From Streptomyces sp. (GTDB lineage Bacteria; Actinomycetota; Actinomycetes; Streptomycetales; Streptomycetaceae), in contig NZ_JAPSKQ010000027.1 in the NCBI RefSeq assembly GCF_031181555.1, positions 1 to 51,836 of the forward strand: a stretch of DNA of 51,836 nucleotides, in the 5' to 3' direction. Positions 8,296 through 16,619 of the stretch are shown here, piece after piece. The translations under genes were made by a program, and so were the position numbers. The notes beneath the pieces were generated by a model that saw only the letters and a program-made list of their open reading frames with translations, was not told where the DNA came from and searched no databases. Position 1 is the first letter of the stretch. Each line of letters opens with the position of its first letter.

Positions 8296-9093
8296 ATGGC
8301 ATCCGTACCAGGCGGCAACCACCGCACGCGCGTCCACGTGGTCAGCGACGTGCACGGCAACGCCCGTGACCTGGCCCGCGCCGGAGAGGGCGCCGACGCC
8401 CTGATCTGCCTGGGCGACCTGGTGCTCTTCCTCGACTACGCCGACCACTCGCGCGGCATCTTCCCCGACCTGTTCGGCACCGAGAACGCCGACCGCATCG
8501 TGGAACTGCGCACCGCCCGGCGCTTCGAGGAGGCGCGCGCGTTCGGCGCCCGGCTGTGGGCGGGGCTCGACGAGGACCGGGCCGCGGCGATCGAGAAGGC
8601 GGTGCGCAAGCAGTACGCCGAGCTGTTCGCCGCCTTCCCCACCCCGACGTACGCCACCTACGGGAACGTCGACATGCCGCCCTTGTGGAAGGAGTACGCC
8701 CTGCCCGGCACGACCGTCCTCGACGGGGAACGGGTGGAGATCGGCGGCTGGACCTTCGGCTTCGTCGGCGGCGGACTGCGCACCCCCATGCGCACCCCGT
8801 ACGAGATCTCCGACGAGGAGTACGCGGCGAAGATCGAGGCCGTGGGCGAGGTCGACGTGCTGTGCACCCACATCCCGCCGGAGGTCCCGGAGCTGGTCTA
8901 CGACACCGTCGCGCGCCGCTTCGAACGCGGCAGCCGGGCGCTGCTGGACGCCATCCGCCGCACCCGGCCCCGCTACGCGCTGTTCGGACACGTGCACCAG
9001 CCGCTGGTGCGGCGGATGCGGATCGGCGCCACCGAGTGCGTGAACGTGGGGCACTTCGCGGGCAGCGGGCGGCCCTGGGCGCTCGAATGGTGA
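8296..9093 (+). CDS. Calcineurin-like metallophosphoesterase
   Basis: A 265-residue cytoplasmic protein with the full calcineurin-type metal-binding set in order: SDVHGN (D-x-H), CLGDL (GD), YGNVD (GN), CTHIPPE (H) and FGHVHQP (GH-x-H). These bind two metal ions and hydrolyse phosphate esters. The substrate cannot be read from the sequence. It lies divergently from the acyl-CoA synthetase and 122 bp before the SRPBCC gene. There is no signal peptide. The start is set by a -10 hexamer close to ATG 8296. Upstream in-frame translation contains low-quality sequence and a cysteine-rich stretch typical of non-coding DNA. Confidence 0.88.
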   Translation: MASVPGGNHRTRVHVVSDVHGNARDLARAGEGADALICLGDLVLFLDYADHSRGIFPDLFGTENADRIVELRTARRFEEARAFGARLWAGLDEDRAAAIEKAVRKQYAELFAAFPTPTYATYGNVDMPPLWKEYALPGTTVLDGERVEIGGWTFGFVGGGLRTPMRTPYEISDEEYAAKIEAVGEVDVLCTHIPPEVPELVYDTVARRFERGSRALLDAIRRTRPRYALFGHVHQPLVRRMRIGATECVNVGHFAGSGRPWALEW

Positions 9094-9215
9094 GGATGTC
9101 CCAGGTGGGGTGAGTTGCGCCGGTCCGGCGCGCGGTAGCCTTCCGCTGCACAGGCGTGCGCTGTACTCGCGCACGGCGATCCGACGACCGGCGCGCATCC
9201 GGAGGAGCCACGGCG

Positions 9216-9659
9216 ATGGCGGAACACACCAGCTCGAGCATCACGATCGAGGCCGCACCGGCCGATGTCATGGGGGTGATCGCCGACTTCGCCCGCTACC
9301 CGGACTGGACCGGTGAGGTGAAGGAGGCGGAGGTCGTCAAGACCGACGGGCAGGGCCGCGCCGAGCAGGTGCGCCTCGTCATGGACGCCGGCGCGATCAA
9401 GGACGACCAGACCCTCGCCTACACCTGGAACGGCGAGCACGAGGTCTCCTGGACCCTGGTGAAGTCCCAGATGCTCCGCTCCCTGGACGGCTCCTACCTC
9501 CTCGAGCCGGCCGGCCCGAACACGACCGAGGTCACCTACCGGCTGACCGTCGACGTCAAGATCCCGATGCTCGGCATGATCAAGCGCAAGGCCGAGAAGG
9601 TCATCATCGACCGGGCCCTGGCGGGACTGAAGAAGCGCGTGGAGTCGGGAGCGAAGTAG
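9216..9659 (+). CDS. SRPBCC/START-like ligand-binding protein (polyketide cyclase-type fold)
   Basis: A 147-residue protein starting ADV/YPDWT-like, with the common SRPBCC opening SSSITIEAAPADVMGVIADFARYPDWTG split over residues 4-31. These beta-grip proteins hold a hydrophobic ligand such as a lipid or polyketide. A GGAGGAG Shine-Dalgarno sequence stands 9 bp before ATG 9216, and a -10-like TAGCCT at 9136-9141 implies a leader of about 70 nt. It is followed 42 bp later by the ArsA-like ATPase gene, the same pair as Rv2185c and Rv2184c in M. tuberculosis. No catalytic residues are evident, so a carrier or chaperone role for lipids is a guess. Confidence 0.82.
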   Translation: MAEHTSSSITIEAAPADVMGVIADFARYPDWTGEVKEAEVVKTDGQGRAEQVRLVMDAGAIKDDQTLAYTWNGEHEVSWTLVKSQMLRSLDGSYLLEPAGPNTTEVTYRLTVDVKIPMLGMIKRKAEKVIIDRALAGLKKRVESGAK

Positions 9660-9688
9660 CCCTCGGCGGTCCTCGCCCGCCCCACCGG

Positions 9689-9694
9689 TACCGT
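9689..9694 (+). promoter_or_regulatory. TACCGT -10, leaderless-type start
   Basis: TACCGT lies 7 bp before ATG 9702 with no Shine-Dalgarno sequence. It would give the ATPase its own promoter inside the apparent operon. Confidence 0.45.
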
Positions 9695-9701
9695 CACCCT
9701 C

Positions 9702-10871
9702 ATGCGTACCCTCCTGATCACGGGCCCCGGCGGCAGCGGACGTACCACCGTCGCGGCCGCCACCGCGCACGCCGCCGCCCGTGGGGGCACCCGCACCCTC
9801 CTCCTGGGCACCGACCGGACGGACACGCTGGGCGCGGTGCTGGGGGTGCCCGTCGGGTCCGAGCCGGTCGAGGCCGCCCCCGGGCTCACCGCGCGGCGGC
9901 TCGACGCCGACGCGGGCTTCCGCGCCGACCTGGCCGCCCTGCAGGACCGCGCCTCCTCCGCGCTGGACCTGCTCGGCGCCTCCCGGCTCGACCCCGAGGA
10001 GCTCACCCCGCTGCCCGGCGCCGAGGAGCTCGCCCTGCTGCGCGCCCTGCGGGACGCGGCCCTGCCGGGGGCGTACGACCTCCTCGTCGTCGATCTGCCG
10101 CCCGCCCCGCGGGCCCTCGCCCTGCTCGCCCTCCCCGAGGAGCTCCGCCGCTGCCTGCGCCGCCTGCTCCCGCCCGAGCGGCAGGCCGCCCGTGCCCTGC
10201 GCCCCGTGCTCGGCCGCCTCGCCGGCGTCCCGCTGCCCGCCGAGTGGCTGTACGAGACCGCCGCCCGGCTGGACCTCCAGCTGGCCGCCGCCGAGGCCGT
10301 GCTCGCCGACCGCGGCACCGCCGTACGCCTGGTCGCGGAGCCGGGACCCGCCGGCGCCGACGCCGTCCGCACCGCGGCCCTCGGGCTGGCCCTGCGCGGA
10401 CTGCGCGCCGACGCGCTGGTCGCCACCCGCGTGCTGCCGGAGGGCGTCGAGGACAGCTGGCTCGCCGGCCCGGTCGCCCAGCAGCGCAAGACCCTGGAGG
10501 AGTGGCGGGAGACGTACGACGTCCACCCCGTCGCCCACCTCGGGCGCGACCCGCGCGGCGCCGACGACCTCGCCGCGCTCGCCGTGCCCGGCGTCAACGC
10601 GGGACCCGCCACCGTCGAGTGGTCCGTCACCGACTCCCGGGCCGACGACGGCGTGCTGGTCTGGCACATCCCGCTGCCCGGCGCCCGGCGCGAGGAACTG
10701 GACCTGATCCGGCGCGGCGACGAACTCCTCGTCACCGCCGGACCGTTCCGCCGGACCGTCCCGCTGCCCTCCGCGCTGCGCCGCTGCACCGTCGTCGGCG
10801 CCGCCCTGCGCGAGGGCGAGCTGCGCATCCGGTTCCGGCCGGATCCGCGGCTGTGGCCGCGCACCCGCTGA
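9702..10871 (+). CDS. ArsA/GET3-like ATPase with altered Walker A motif
   Basis: A 389-residue protein of the SIMIBI class. Near the N-terminus the P-loop reads GPGGSGRTT instead of the family's KGGVGKTT, so both usual lysines are replaced (Pro and Arg). A Walker B-like LLVVDLPPAP follows near residue 130. The C-terminal 75 residues (VWHIPLPGARREELDLIRRG and on) resemble the ArsA HSP20-like domain found in actinobacterial homologues. Classic relatives drive arsenite export or target tail-anchored proteins, but no arsenic genes are near. Synteny with Rv2184c next to an SRPBCC gene suggests an actinobacterium-specific job. ATP hydrolysis is doubtful given the motif. Confidence 0.78.
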   Translation: MRTLLITGPGGSGRTTVAAATAHAAARGGTRTLLLGTDRTDTLGAVLGVPVGSEPVEAAPGLTARRLDADAGFRADLAALQDRASSALDLLGASRLDPEELTPLPGAEELALLRALRDAALPGAYDLLVVDLPPAPRALALLALPEELRRCLRRLLPPERQAARALRPVLGRLAGVPLPAEWLYETAARLDLQLAAAEAVLADRGTAVRLVAEPGPAGADAVRTAALGLALRGLRADALVATRVLPEGVEDSWLAGPVAQQRKTLEEWRETYDVHPVAHLGRDPRGADDLAALAVPGVNAGPATVEWSVTDSRADDGVLVWHIPLPGARREELDLIRRGDELLVTAGPFRRTVPLPSALRRCTVVGAALREGELRIRFRPDPRLWPRTR

Positions 10872-10928
10872 AGCCGGTACGGGCGTTCGGGTAACGTCGA
10901 AGGGGCCACCCGTAGTCAGGAGTCCGTC

Positions 10929-11474
10929 ATGAGCGAACAGCTCCCCCCGCCCGACGACGCAGGGGACGAGGCCGTCGACGAGGTGCGGGCCGCGGACGGC
11001 GCGCGGGCCGCCGACGACGTACGGACGGCCGACGCCGACGCCTGGGCGACCGCCGTCGCCGAGGACCTGGAGGCGGAGAAGGCCCGCCGCCGCGCCCGGT
11101 ACGGACCGCCCCCCGGTTCCGCCGCCGAGGAGCTGAAGAAGCTCGTCGACGCGGTCGCCGACAAGCTCTCCGGCCTGCGGTCCCCGCTGTTCGGCGCGGT
11201 CGCCGGGCCCACCGCGCAGCAGATGGTGCGGCAGGCCGTGCAGCAGGCCAAGGCCGCCGTGGAACCCGTCATCGAGCGCAACCCGGACGTCTTCGAGCAC
11301 CTCGCCGCCGCCGGCAACGAACTCCTCGCCGCCTACCGCTCCGCGGTCCAGGACCAGGAGCGCCGCTGGACGGCCCGCGACACCGACCCCCGCGACACCG
11401 ATCCCCGCGACCCGGACGGACGCCGTGACCGGGGCGACGAAGGCGGCCCCGGCGAGCGCATCGACCTGGACTGA
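10929..11474 (+). CDS. Small acidic hypothetical protein (DUF5304-like)
   Basis: A 181-residue soluble protein without signal peptide or membrane helix. The N-terminal 40 residues are Asp/Ala-rich. The middle (about 40-140) contains a conserved-looking helical block with WATAVAEDLEAEKARRRARYG and EELKKLVDAVADKLSGL. The C-terminus has a repeated DTDPRD motif in a charged disordered tail. A CAGGAG Shine-Dalgarno sequence stands 7-8 bp before ATG 10929, with a possible -10 TAACGT about 30 bp upstream. I assign it to the Streptomyces DUF5304 family from memory. It takes the position of Rv2183c in the mycobacterial order. Function unknown. Confidence 0.72.
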   Translation: MSEQLPPPDDAGDEAVDEVRAADGARAADDVRTADADAWATAVAEDLEAEKARRRARYGPPPGSAAEELKKLVDAVADKLSGLRSPLFGAVAGPTAQQMVRQAVQQAKAAVEPVIERNPDVFEHLAAAGNELLAAYRSAVQDQERRWTARDTDPRDTDPRDPDGRRDRGDEGGPGERIDLD

Positions 11475-11598
11475 CGGCCGCACCGGCGGGTGTCCCACGG
11501 CCTTGCCGGGCCCGCTCACCGTACGGACGCCGGAAACCCGGCGGCAGGGCCTCGGGTACCGTTGGCGGTAGCGGGGCTCGACCGAAACTGAGGGATTC

Positions 11599-12552
11599 AT
11601 GGGACTCACCATCGGCGTCGACATCGGCGGCACGAAGATCGCGGCCGGCGTGGTCGACGAGGAAGGCAACATCCTCTCGACCCACAAGGTGCCGACCCCG
11701 GGCACGCCCGAGGGCATCGTGGACGCCATCGCCTCCGCGGTGGAGGGCGCGCGTGCCGGGCACGACATCGTCGGCGTGGGCATCGGTGCGGCCGGATACG
11801 TCAACCGCCAGCGCTCGACGGTGTACTTCGCGCCCAACATCGACTGGCGCAACGAGCCGCTGAAGGCGGAGGTCGAGGCCCGCACGGGTCTGCCGGTCGT
11901 CGTGGAGAACGACGCCAACGCCGCGGCCTGGGGCGAGTACAAGTTCGGCGGCGGCAAGGGCCACCGCAACGTCATCTGCATCACGCTCGGCACCGGCCTG
12001 GGCGGCGGCATCATCATCGGCAACAAGCTGCGCCGCGGTCACTTCGGCGTGGCCGCCGAGTTCGGGCACATCCGGATGGTCCCGGACGGCCTGCTGTGCG
12101 GCTGCGGCTCGCAGGGCTGCTGGGAGCAGTACGCCTCCGGCCGCGCCCTCGTCCGGTACGCCAAGCAGCGCGCCAACGCCACCCCCGAGAACGCCGAGGT
12201 GCTGCTCGGCCTCGGCGACGGCACCCCCGACGGCATCGAGGGCAAGCACATCTCCATGGCCGCCCGGCAGGGCTGCCCGGTGGCCGTCGACTCCTACCGC
12301 GAGCTGGCCCGCTGGGTCGGCGCCGGCCTCGCCGACCTGGCCTCCCTGTTCGACCCCTCCGCGTTCATCGTCGGCGGCGGCCTCTCCGACGAGGGCGAGC
12401 TGGTCCTCGGCCCGATCCGCAAGTCCTACAAGCGCTGGCTGGTGGGCGGCAACTGGCGCCCCGTCGCCGACGTCCTCGCCGCCCAGCTCGGCAACAAGGC
12501 CGGCCTGGTGGGCGCGGCCGACCTGGCCCGGGAGCCCGACCCGGTGATGTGA
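11599..12552 (+). CDS. glkA: Glucokinase, ROK family
   Basis: A 317-residue enzyme phosphorylating glucose to glucose-6-phosphate with ATP in the cytoplasm, and in Streptomyces central to carbon catabolite repression. It shows the ROK phosphate loop DIGGTKIAAG at the N-terminus, the sugar-binding ENDANAAAWGE segment, ITLGTGLGGGII, and the zinc-binding CGCGSQGCWEQYASG motif. The sequence matches S. coelicolor GlkA (SCO2126) nearly throughout as I recall it. A GAGGGA Shine-Dalgarno sequence precedes ATG 11599 and a -10-like TACCGT lies at 11557-11562. Identification is firm. Confidence 0.97.
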   Translation: MGLTIGVDIGGTKIAAGVVDEEGNILSTHKVPTPGTPEGIVDAIASAVEGARAGHDIVGVGIGAAGYVNRQRSTVYFAPNIDWRNEPLKAEVEARTGLPVVVENDANAAAWGEYKFGGGKGHRNVICITLGTGLGGGIIIGNKLRRGHFGVAAEFGHIRMVPDGLLCGCGSQGCWEQYASGRALVRYAKQRANATPENAEVLLGLGDGTPDGIEGKHISMAARQGCPVAVDSYRELARWVGAGLADLASLFDPSAFIVGGGLSDEGELVLGPIRKSYKRWLVGGNWRPVADVLAAQLGNKAGLVGAADLAREPDPVM

Positions 12553-12672
12553 CCTCCCTCCACGTGCACGGCAGCGCCCGCCTGGCCCCCCGGGGACGGC
12601 GGGCGCCGCCGTTCTCCCGCCCGGGGCACGGGCACGGGTGGCACGCGCCGGACGCACCGGGAGAACCCGGCG

Positions 12673-12678
12673 TATCTT
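12673..12678 (+). promoter_or_regulatory. TATCTT -10, leaderless-type start
   Basis: TATCTT lies 7 bp before ATG 12686 and no Shine-Dalgarno sequence is present. Confidence 0.45.
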
Positions 12679-12685
12679 GATCCAC

Positions 12686-13459
12686 ATGGCGACGACCCCG
12701 CTGCTGCCGGACTCCCGCACCGAGCCGGACGGTTCGGCCGTGATCCGCGTCCTGAGCTACAACATCCGTTCGATGCGCGACGACACCGGCGCCCTCGCCC
12801 GGGTGATCACCGCATGCGCCCCCGACCTGGTCCTGCTCCAGGAGGCGCCGCGCCTCTTCCGCTGGCGCAAGAAACTGGCCCGGCTGGCCGCCGGCTCCGG
12901 GCTGGTGATCCTCTCCGGAGGTGCCACGGCCGCGGGCCCGGCGCTCCTGTGCTCCCTGCGGGCGACCGTGGAGCGCACCGAGGACGTGCTGCTGCCGCTC
13001 ACCCCGGGACTGCACCGGCGCGGCTTCGCCACCGCCGTCGTACGGTTCGGCGGTGCCCGGCTCGGCGTGCTGAGCTGCCATCTGTCGCTGCAGAAGGACG
13101 AGCGGTACGAGCAGGGCGGCATGCTGCTGGACCGGCTCGCCGGGATGGGCGTGGAGCACGCGGTCGCGGGGGGCGATCTGAACGAGCCGCCGGACGGCCG
13201 TACCTTCCGGCGGCTGGCCGAGGGACTGACGGACTGCCGGGCCGCGGCCCCCTGGGGCGGCGAGCACACCTGGACCCGCACCGCCCCGCCCCGGCGCATC
13301 GACGCGCTCTTCGCCACGAAGGGCATCGAGGTCCTGGGCTGCGGGGTGCCGCACGACCAGCCCGGGGTGACCGGGGCCGACCTGAGGGCGGCCACGGACC
13401 ACCTCCCGGTCCTGGCCGCCCTCAGGGTCCCGGCAGGACCGGCCGGAGCGTGCGCGTGA
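12686..13459 (+). CDS. Endonuclease/exonuclease/phosphatase (EEP) family hydrolase
   Basis: A 257-residue soluble protein of the DNase I-like fold. Metal and catalytic signatures are visible: LSYNIRS (Asn), LLQEAP (Glu), GGDLNEPP (Asp-x-Asn) and the C-terminal DHLPV (Asp-His). No signal peptide is seen, so it probably acts inside the cell. Family substrates range from nucleic acids to phosphoinositides and phospholipids, and nothing here decides between them. Its TGA overlaps the GTG of the following ankyrin gene (GTGA), so the two are likely translated together. Start ATG follows a -10-like hexamer. Confidence 0.87.
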   Translation: MATTPLLPDSRTEPDGSAVIRVLSYNIRSMRDDTGALARVITACAPDLVLLQEAPRLFRWRKKLARLAAGSGLVILSGGATAAGPALLCSLRATVERTEDVLLPLTPGLHRRGFATAVVRFGGARLGVLSCHLSLQKDERYEQGGMLLDRLAGMGVEHAVAGGDLNEPPDGRTFRRLAEGLTDCRAAAPWGGEHTWTRTAPPRRIDALFATKGIEVLGCGVPHDQPGVTGADLRAATDHLPVLAALRVPAGPAGACA

Positions 13460-14139
13460 TCAGCATGGAGTGGGACGGCCTCACCGACCGCGAGCGCTTC
13501 GGCGAGTGGTACCGGGAGAAGCGGGACCGGTTCGCGGACCTGGCCCGGGACGCCGACTGGGACGGCCTGTTCGAGGAGTTGGGGAGGAACCCGGGGTGGG
13601 TCAACCTCCCCCGGCCCGGGAACCGCAGCGGCTTCGCCCCGCTGCACCAGGCGGCCTGGCACGGCGCGGACTTCGCCGTCGTCTCCCGGCTGCTCGCGCA
13701 CGGCGCCTGGCGCAGCCGGCGCGCCCGGGACGGACGCCGCGCCGTGGACGTCGCCCGGGAGCGGGGGCACACGCATCTGCTGGAGCTCCTGGAACCGGTC
13801 GTGGTGCGGCGGCTCCCCTCCCCTCCAAAGGCGCTGGAGCGCCACTTCCACGCGCTGCTGCGGGAGCGGACCGGCCGCTGCTTCGAGGAGATCGAGCACC
13901 TGCTGCCGCCGTTGGAACCCCTGACGGAGGGCCCGGCCGTGAGGATCTTCTTCCCGGTGGTCGGCATGATGGGCGGCTTCACCTACCGCCTCGAGGACGG
14001 GTACGTGAAGGTGCACGCCCACTCGCGGATGGACGCCGACGACGGGGAGCACTACCGGGTGAGCCCCGACGGCTGGTCCAGGATCGAACGCCCGCACGCG
14101 CCGCCGCCCCCGCCCGCCCCGCAGAGCTCCGCGTCCTGA
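13456..14139 (+). CDS. Ankyrin-repeat protein coupled to EEP hydrolase
   Basis: A 227-residue soluble protein. Residues about 55-115 contain ankyrin-type units (GFAPLHQAAWHGADFAVVSR and DGRRAVDVARERGHTHLLEL), normally protein-binding. The C-terminal half (about 150-215) includes FFPVVGMMGGFTYRL and looks like a small beta-rich domain, and the extreme end is a Pro-rich tail. GTG 13456 overlaps the upstream stop by 4 bp and has CGGAG 8 bp before it. ATG 13465 is an alternative start. It probably binds or restrains the neighbouring EEP enzyme, which is inference from coupling only. Confidence 0.75.
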   Translation: MISMEWDGLTDRERFGEWYREKRDRFADLARDADWDGLFEELGRNPGWVNLPRPGNRSGFAPLHQAAWHGADFAVVSRLLAHGAWRSRRARDGRRAVDVARERGHTHLLELLEPVVVRRLPSPPKALERHFHALLRERTGRCFEEIEHLLPPLEPLTEGPAVRIFFPVVGMMGGFTYRLEDGYVKVHAHSRMDADDGEHYRVSPDGWSRIERPHAPPPPPAPQSSAS

Positions 14140-14191
14140 CGGGCGAAGGGGGCCCCGCCAGGACACCGAGCGGCTGCGCCCCGGACAGGCC

Positions 14192-14785
14192 CTAGACCAC
14201 CGCGCCCCGGCCCGGGTCCTCGTCGTCCTCGTCGTCCGTGCGCATGCGCATCACCAGCGTGGCGAAGCCGCCGAGGAAGCCGCCGATGCTCAGCGTGGTC
14301 AGCCACCAGGTCATCTCCCAGCCGAGCAGGACCGCCAGCAGAAGCAGCAGCGGACCGCCCAGCACCCCGAGCCAGGCGAACTTGGCGGTGACGTCGGCCT
14401 CCGGCAGCGGCGGCGGCTCCGGCGGGACGAAGTGGCCCTCGTCGCTCTCGTCGAAGTCGTCCTCCGACGGCTCGGGCACGCTGTAGTCGCGCGGACCGAC
14501 CCCGGGCGCGAAGGAGACGGAGCCGCCCAGCGGCTTGGCCGGTTTCTCCTCGGCCTTGCGCGGCGCCTCGGCCCCCACCTCCTCGTCATTGGTCCCGGAC
14601 TCCAGCAGCGCCAGGTCCTCGACCGACTTGAACGGCTTGGCCCCCGGCGGGTCCGGCGGCTCCTCGCCGTACCCGGCGACGATCGCCGCCCACGCGGCGT
14701 CCTCGTCGAAGGGGACACCCTTCTCCTCCGGCGCGCGACCCTCACGGTCCTCGCGGTCCTCGCGGTCCGAGTCGTGCTCAGCCAC
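14192..14785 (-). CDS. Acidic protein with two C-terminal membrane helices
   Basis: A 197-residue protein. About 130 N-terminal residues are acidic and Pro-rich, likely disordered and cytoplasmic (DREDREDREG, SEDDFDESDEGHF). Two hydrophobic segments follow at about 137-155 and 160-180, then a short basic and acidic tail (RMRTDDEDDED). It overlaps the upstream alpha/beta hydrolase gene by 8 bp and is clearly in the same operon. Family not recognised beyond Streptomyces hypothetical membrane proteins. It may anchor or regulate a partner at the membrane, but no function can be read. Confidence 0.8.
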   Translation of the reverse strand: MAEHDSDREDREDREGRAPEEKGVPFDEDAAWAAIVAGYGEEPPDPPGAKPFKSVEDLALLESGTNDEEVGAEAPRKAEEKPAKPLGGSVSFAPGVGPRDYSVPEPSEDDFDESDEGHFVPPEPPPLPEADVTAKFAWLGVLGGPLLLLLAVLLGWEMTWWLTTLSIGGFLGGFATLVMRMRTDDEDDEDPGRGAVV

Positions 14786-15575
14786 CTGCGGTCGTCCCTT
14801 CCTTGCCGAGACCGGGCTCCTTGACGGTGCCGGGTGCGAGCCGTCCGATGAACGCGGTGCTCTCCTGGAAGATCCGCTCCGCGTCGTAGTCCAACGTCGC
14901 CACGTGATAGCTCTGTTCCAGCAGGACCTCCGTCACGTCCACCGACGAGACCCGGCCGAGGATGCGGGCCGAGTCCGCGGGCGGCACCACATGGTCCTGC
15001 GGGCTGCGCAACAGCAGCAGCGGCTGGGTGACCCGGGGCAGCTCGCCGTCGAGGAGACGCAGGAACGTCCGCAGGGAGTGCGCCGCGTGCAGCGGCACCC
15101 GGTCGTACCCCAGCTCCGTCCGGGACGGCTTCGCGATGTCGCCCGCGATCCCCCTCGTCGCCGGGACGAGGTGACGGAGCACCGGAAGGGCGTGCGCGGC
15201 CACGCCGTGCACCCTGTTCGCCGGGTTGACGACCATGACTCCGCTCACCGCGTCGCCGTGCCGTGCGGCCAGCCGCAGGGCGAGCGCGCCGCCCATCGAC
15301 AGACCGGCCACGAACACCCGCGGGCAGCGGTCCCGCAGCAGCCGCAGCTCACGGTCCACCTCCGCGTACCAGTCCTGCCACCCGGTGACCCGGAGGTCCT
15401 CCCAGCGCGTGCCGTGCCCGGGCAGCAACGGCAGCGAGACGGTCAGGCCGTGTCCGGCGAGGTGCTCCGCCCAGGGGCGCAGCGGCTGCGGTGAACCGGT
15501 GAAGCCGTGGCAGAGGAGGACGGCGGCCTCCCCGCCCTCGTGTCGGAACGGCTCGGCTCCGGTCAGGAGCGGCAC
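14778..15575 (-). CDS. Alpha/beta hydrolase, carboxylesterase or monoacylglycerol lipase type
   Basis: A 265-residue cytoplasmic hydrolase. The catalytic serine elbow GLSMGG lies near residue 93, with the oxyanion region LCHGFTGSPQ near the N-terminus, an acid in RSPQDHVVPP and a late histidine in EQSYHVATLD. The layout matches the bacterial carboxylesterase Est30 and monoglyceride-lipase group, so short- or medium-chain esters are likely substrates. GTG 15575 has AGGAGG 8 bp upstream. It overlaps the next gene by 8 bp and is divergent from plsC, which hints at lipid metabolism, though this is inference. Confidence 0.87.
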   Translation of the reverse strand: MPLLTGAEPFRHEGGEAAVLLCHGFTGSPQPLRPWAEHLAGHGLTVSLPLLPGHGTRWEDLRVTGWQDWYAEVDRELRLLRDRCPRVFVAGLSMGGALALRLAARHGDAVSGVMVVNPANRVHGVAAHALPVLRHLVPATRGIAGDIAKPSRTELGYDRVPLHAAHSLRTFLRLLDGELPRVTQPLLLLRSPQDHVVPPADSARILGRVSSVDVTEVLLEQSYHVATLDYDAERIFQESTAFIGRLAPGTVKEPGLGKEGTTAGG

Positions 15576-15760
15576 CTTCGGCCTCCTGTTCGTGAGGACT
15601 CGTAGGAAGGGTCCGGCACGTCAGGACGGCCGGGACAGGGGCGGCACACGGATTGCAGGACCTTCACCGTACGCGACCGCACTGACACCGGCCAGGGCCG
15701 TCGGGGCCTTCGACGGTGCTCCGGGATATGGTCTGACCTACACACACAGGAGGCACTCGG

Positions 15761-16591
15761 TTGTTGTACGGCGCGATGAAGGTCACCATCGGAGGGCCGC
15801 TGAAGCTCGCCTTCAGGCCCTGGGTGGAGGGCCTGGAGAACGTCCCCGCCGAGGGCCCGGCCATCCTGGCCAGCAATCACCTGTCGTTCTCCGACTCCTT
15901 CTTCCTGCCGGCCGTGCTGGACCGCAAGGTCACCTTCATCGCCAAGGCCGAGTACTTCACCACGCCGGGGGTGAAGGGCCGTCTGACGGCCGCCTTCTTC
16001 AAGGGCGTGGGCCAGCTCCCGGTGGACCGCTCCGGCGCGCGCGGCGCGGGTGAGGCGGCCATCAAGAGCGGCATCGAAGTGCTCGAGCGCGGTGAGCTGT
16101 TCGGCATCTACCCCGAGGGCACGCGCTCGCCCGACGGCCGCCTCTACCGCGGCAAGCCCGGCGGCCTCGCGCGCGTGGCGCTGGCCACCGGCGCGCCCGT
16201 CATCCCGGTCGCCATGATCGACACGGAGAAGATCCAGCCGCCCGGGAAGGTCGTGCCGAAGCTGATGCGGCCGGGCATCCGGATCGGGAAGCCGCTGGAC
16301 TTCCGCCGCTACCAGGGCATGGAGCACGACCGCTTCGTCCTCCGCGCGGTGACCGACGAGGTCATGTACGAGATCATGAAGCTCTCCGGCCAGGAGTACG
16401 TCGACATGTACGCCACCGCCATGAAGCGCCGGCTGGCGGAGGCGGCCAAGGCCGAGAAGGAGGCCGAGAAGGCGGCGAAGGCCGCACTCGCGCGCGCGGA
16501 GAAGGAACACGCCGAGAAGCTGAGGGCCGCCATGGAGCAGGCCGACAAGGAGCGGGCCGAGCGGGACGAGAGGCGACGCTCCGACCCCTAG
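15761..16591 (+). CDS. 1-acyl-sn-glycerol-3-phosphate acyltransferase (PlsC family)
   Basis: A 276-residue membrane-associated acyltransferase making phosphatidic acid or a related lysolipid product. The catalytic motif NHLSFSD (H-x4-D) lies near residue 40 and the substrate motif YPEGTRSPDG near 120. Residues about 215-276 form a long Lys/Glu/Ala helix that goes beyond the catalytic fold. TTG 15761 is preferred to ATG 15776 because AGGAGG (15748-15753) stands 7 bp before it, with a -10-like TATGGT at 15727-15732. The mycobacterial counterpart Rv2182c lies in the same conserved block. Confidence 0.9.
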   Translation: MLYGAMKVTIGGPLKLAFRPWVEGLENVPAEGPAILASNHLSFSDSFFLPAVLDRKVTFIAKAEYFTTPGVKGRLTAAFFKGVGQLPVDRSGARGAGEAAIKSGIEVLERGELFGIYPEGTRSPDGRLYRGKPGGLARVALATGAPVIPVAMIDTEKIQPPGKVVPKLMRPGIRIGKPLDFRRYQGMEHDRFVLRAVTDEVMYEIMKLSGQEYVDMYATAMKRRLAEAAKAEKEAEKAAKAALARAEKEHAEKLRAAMEQADKERAERDERRRSDP

Positions 16592-16619
16592 ACGGGGTCC
16601 GGGACGGAAGTGGGGGGAC

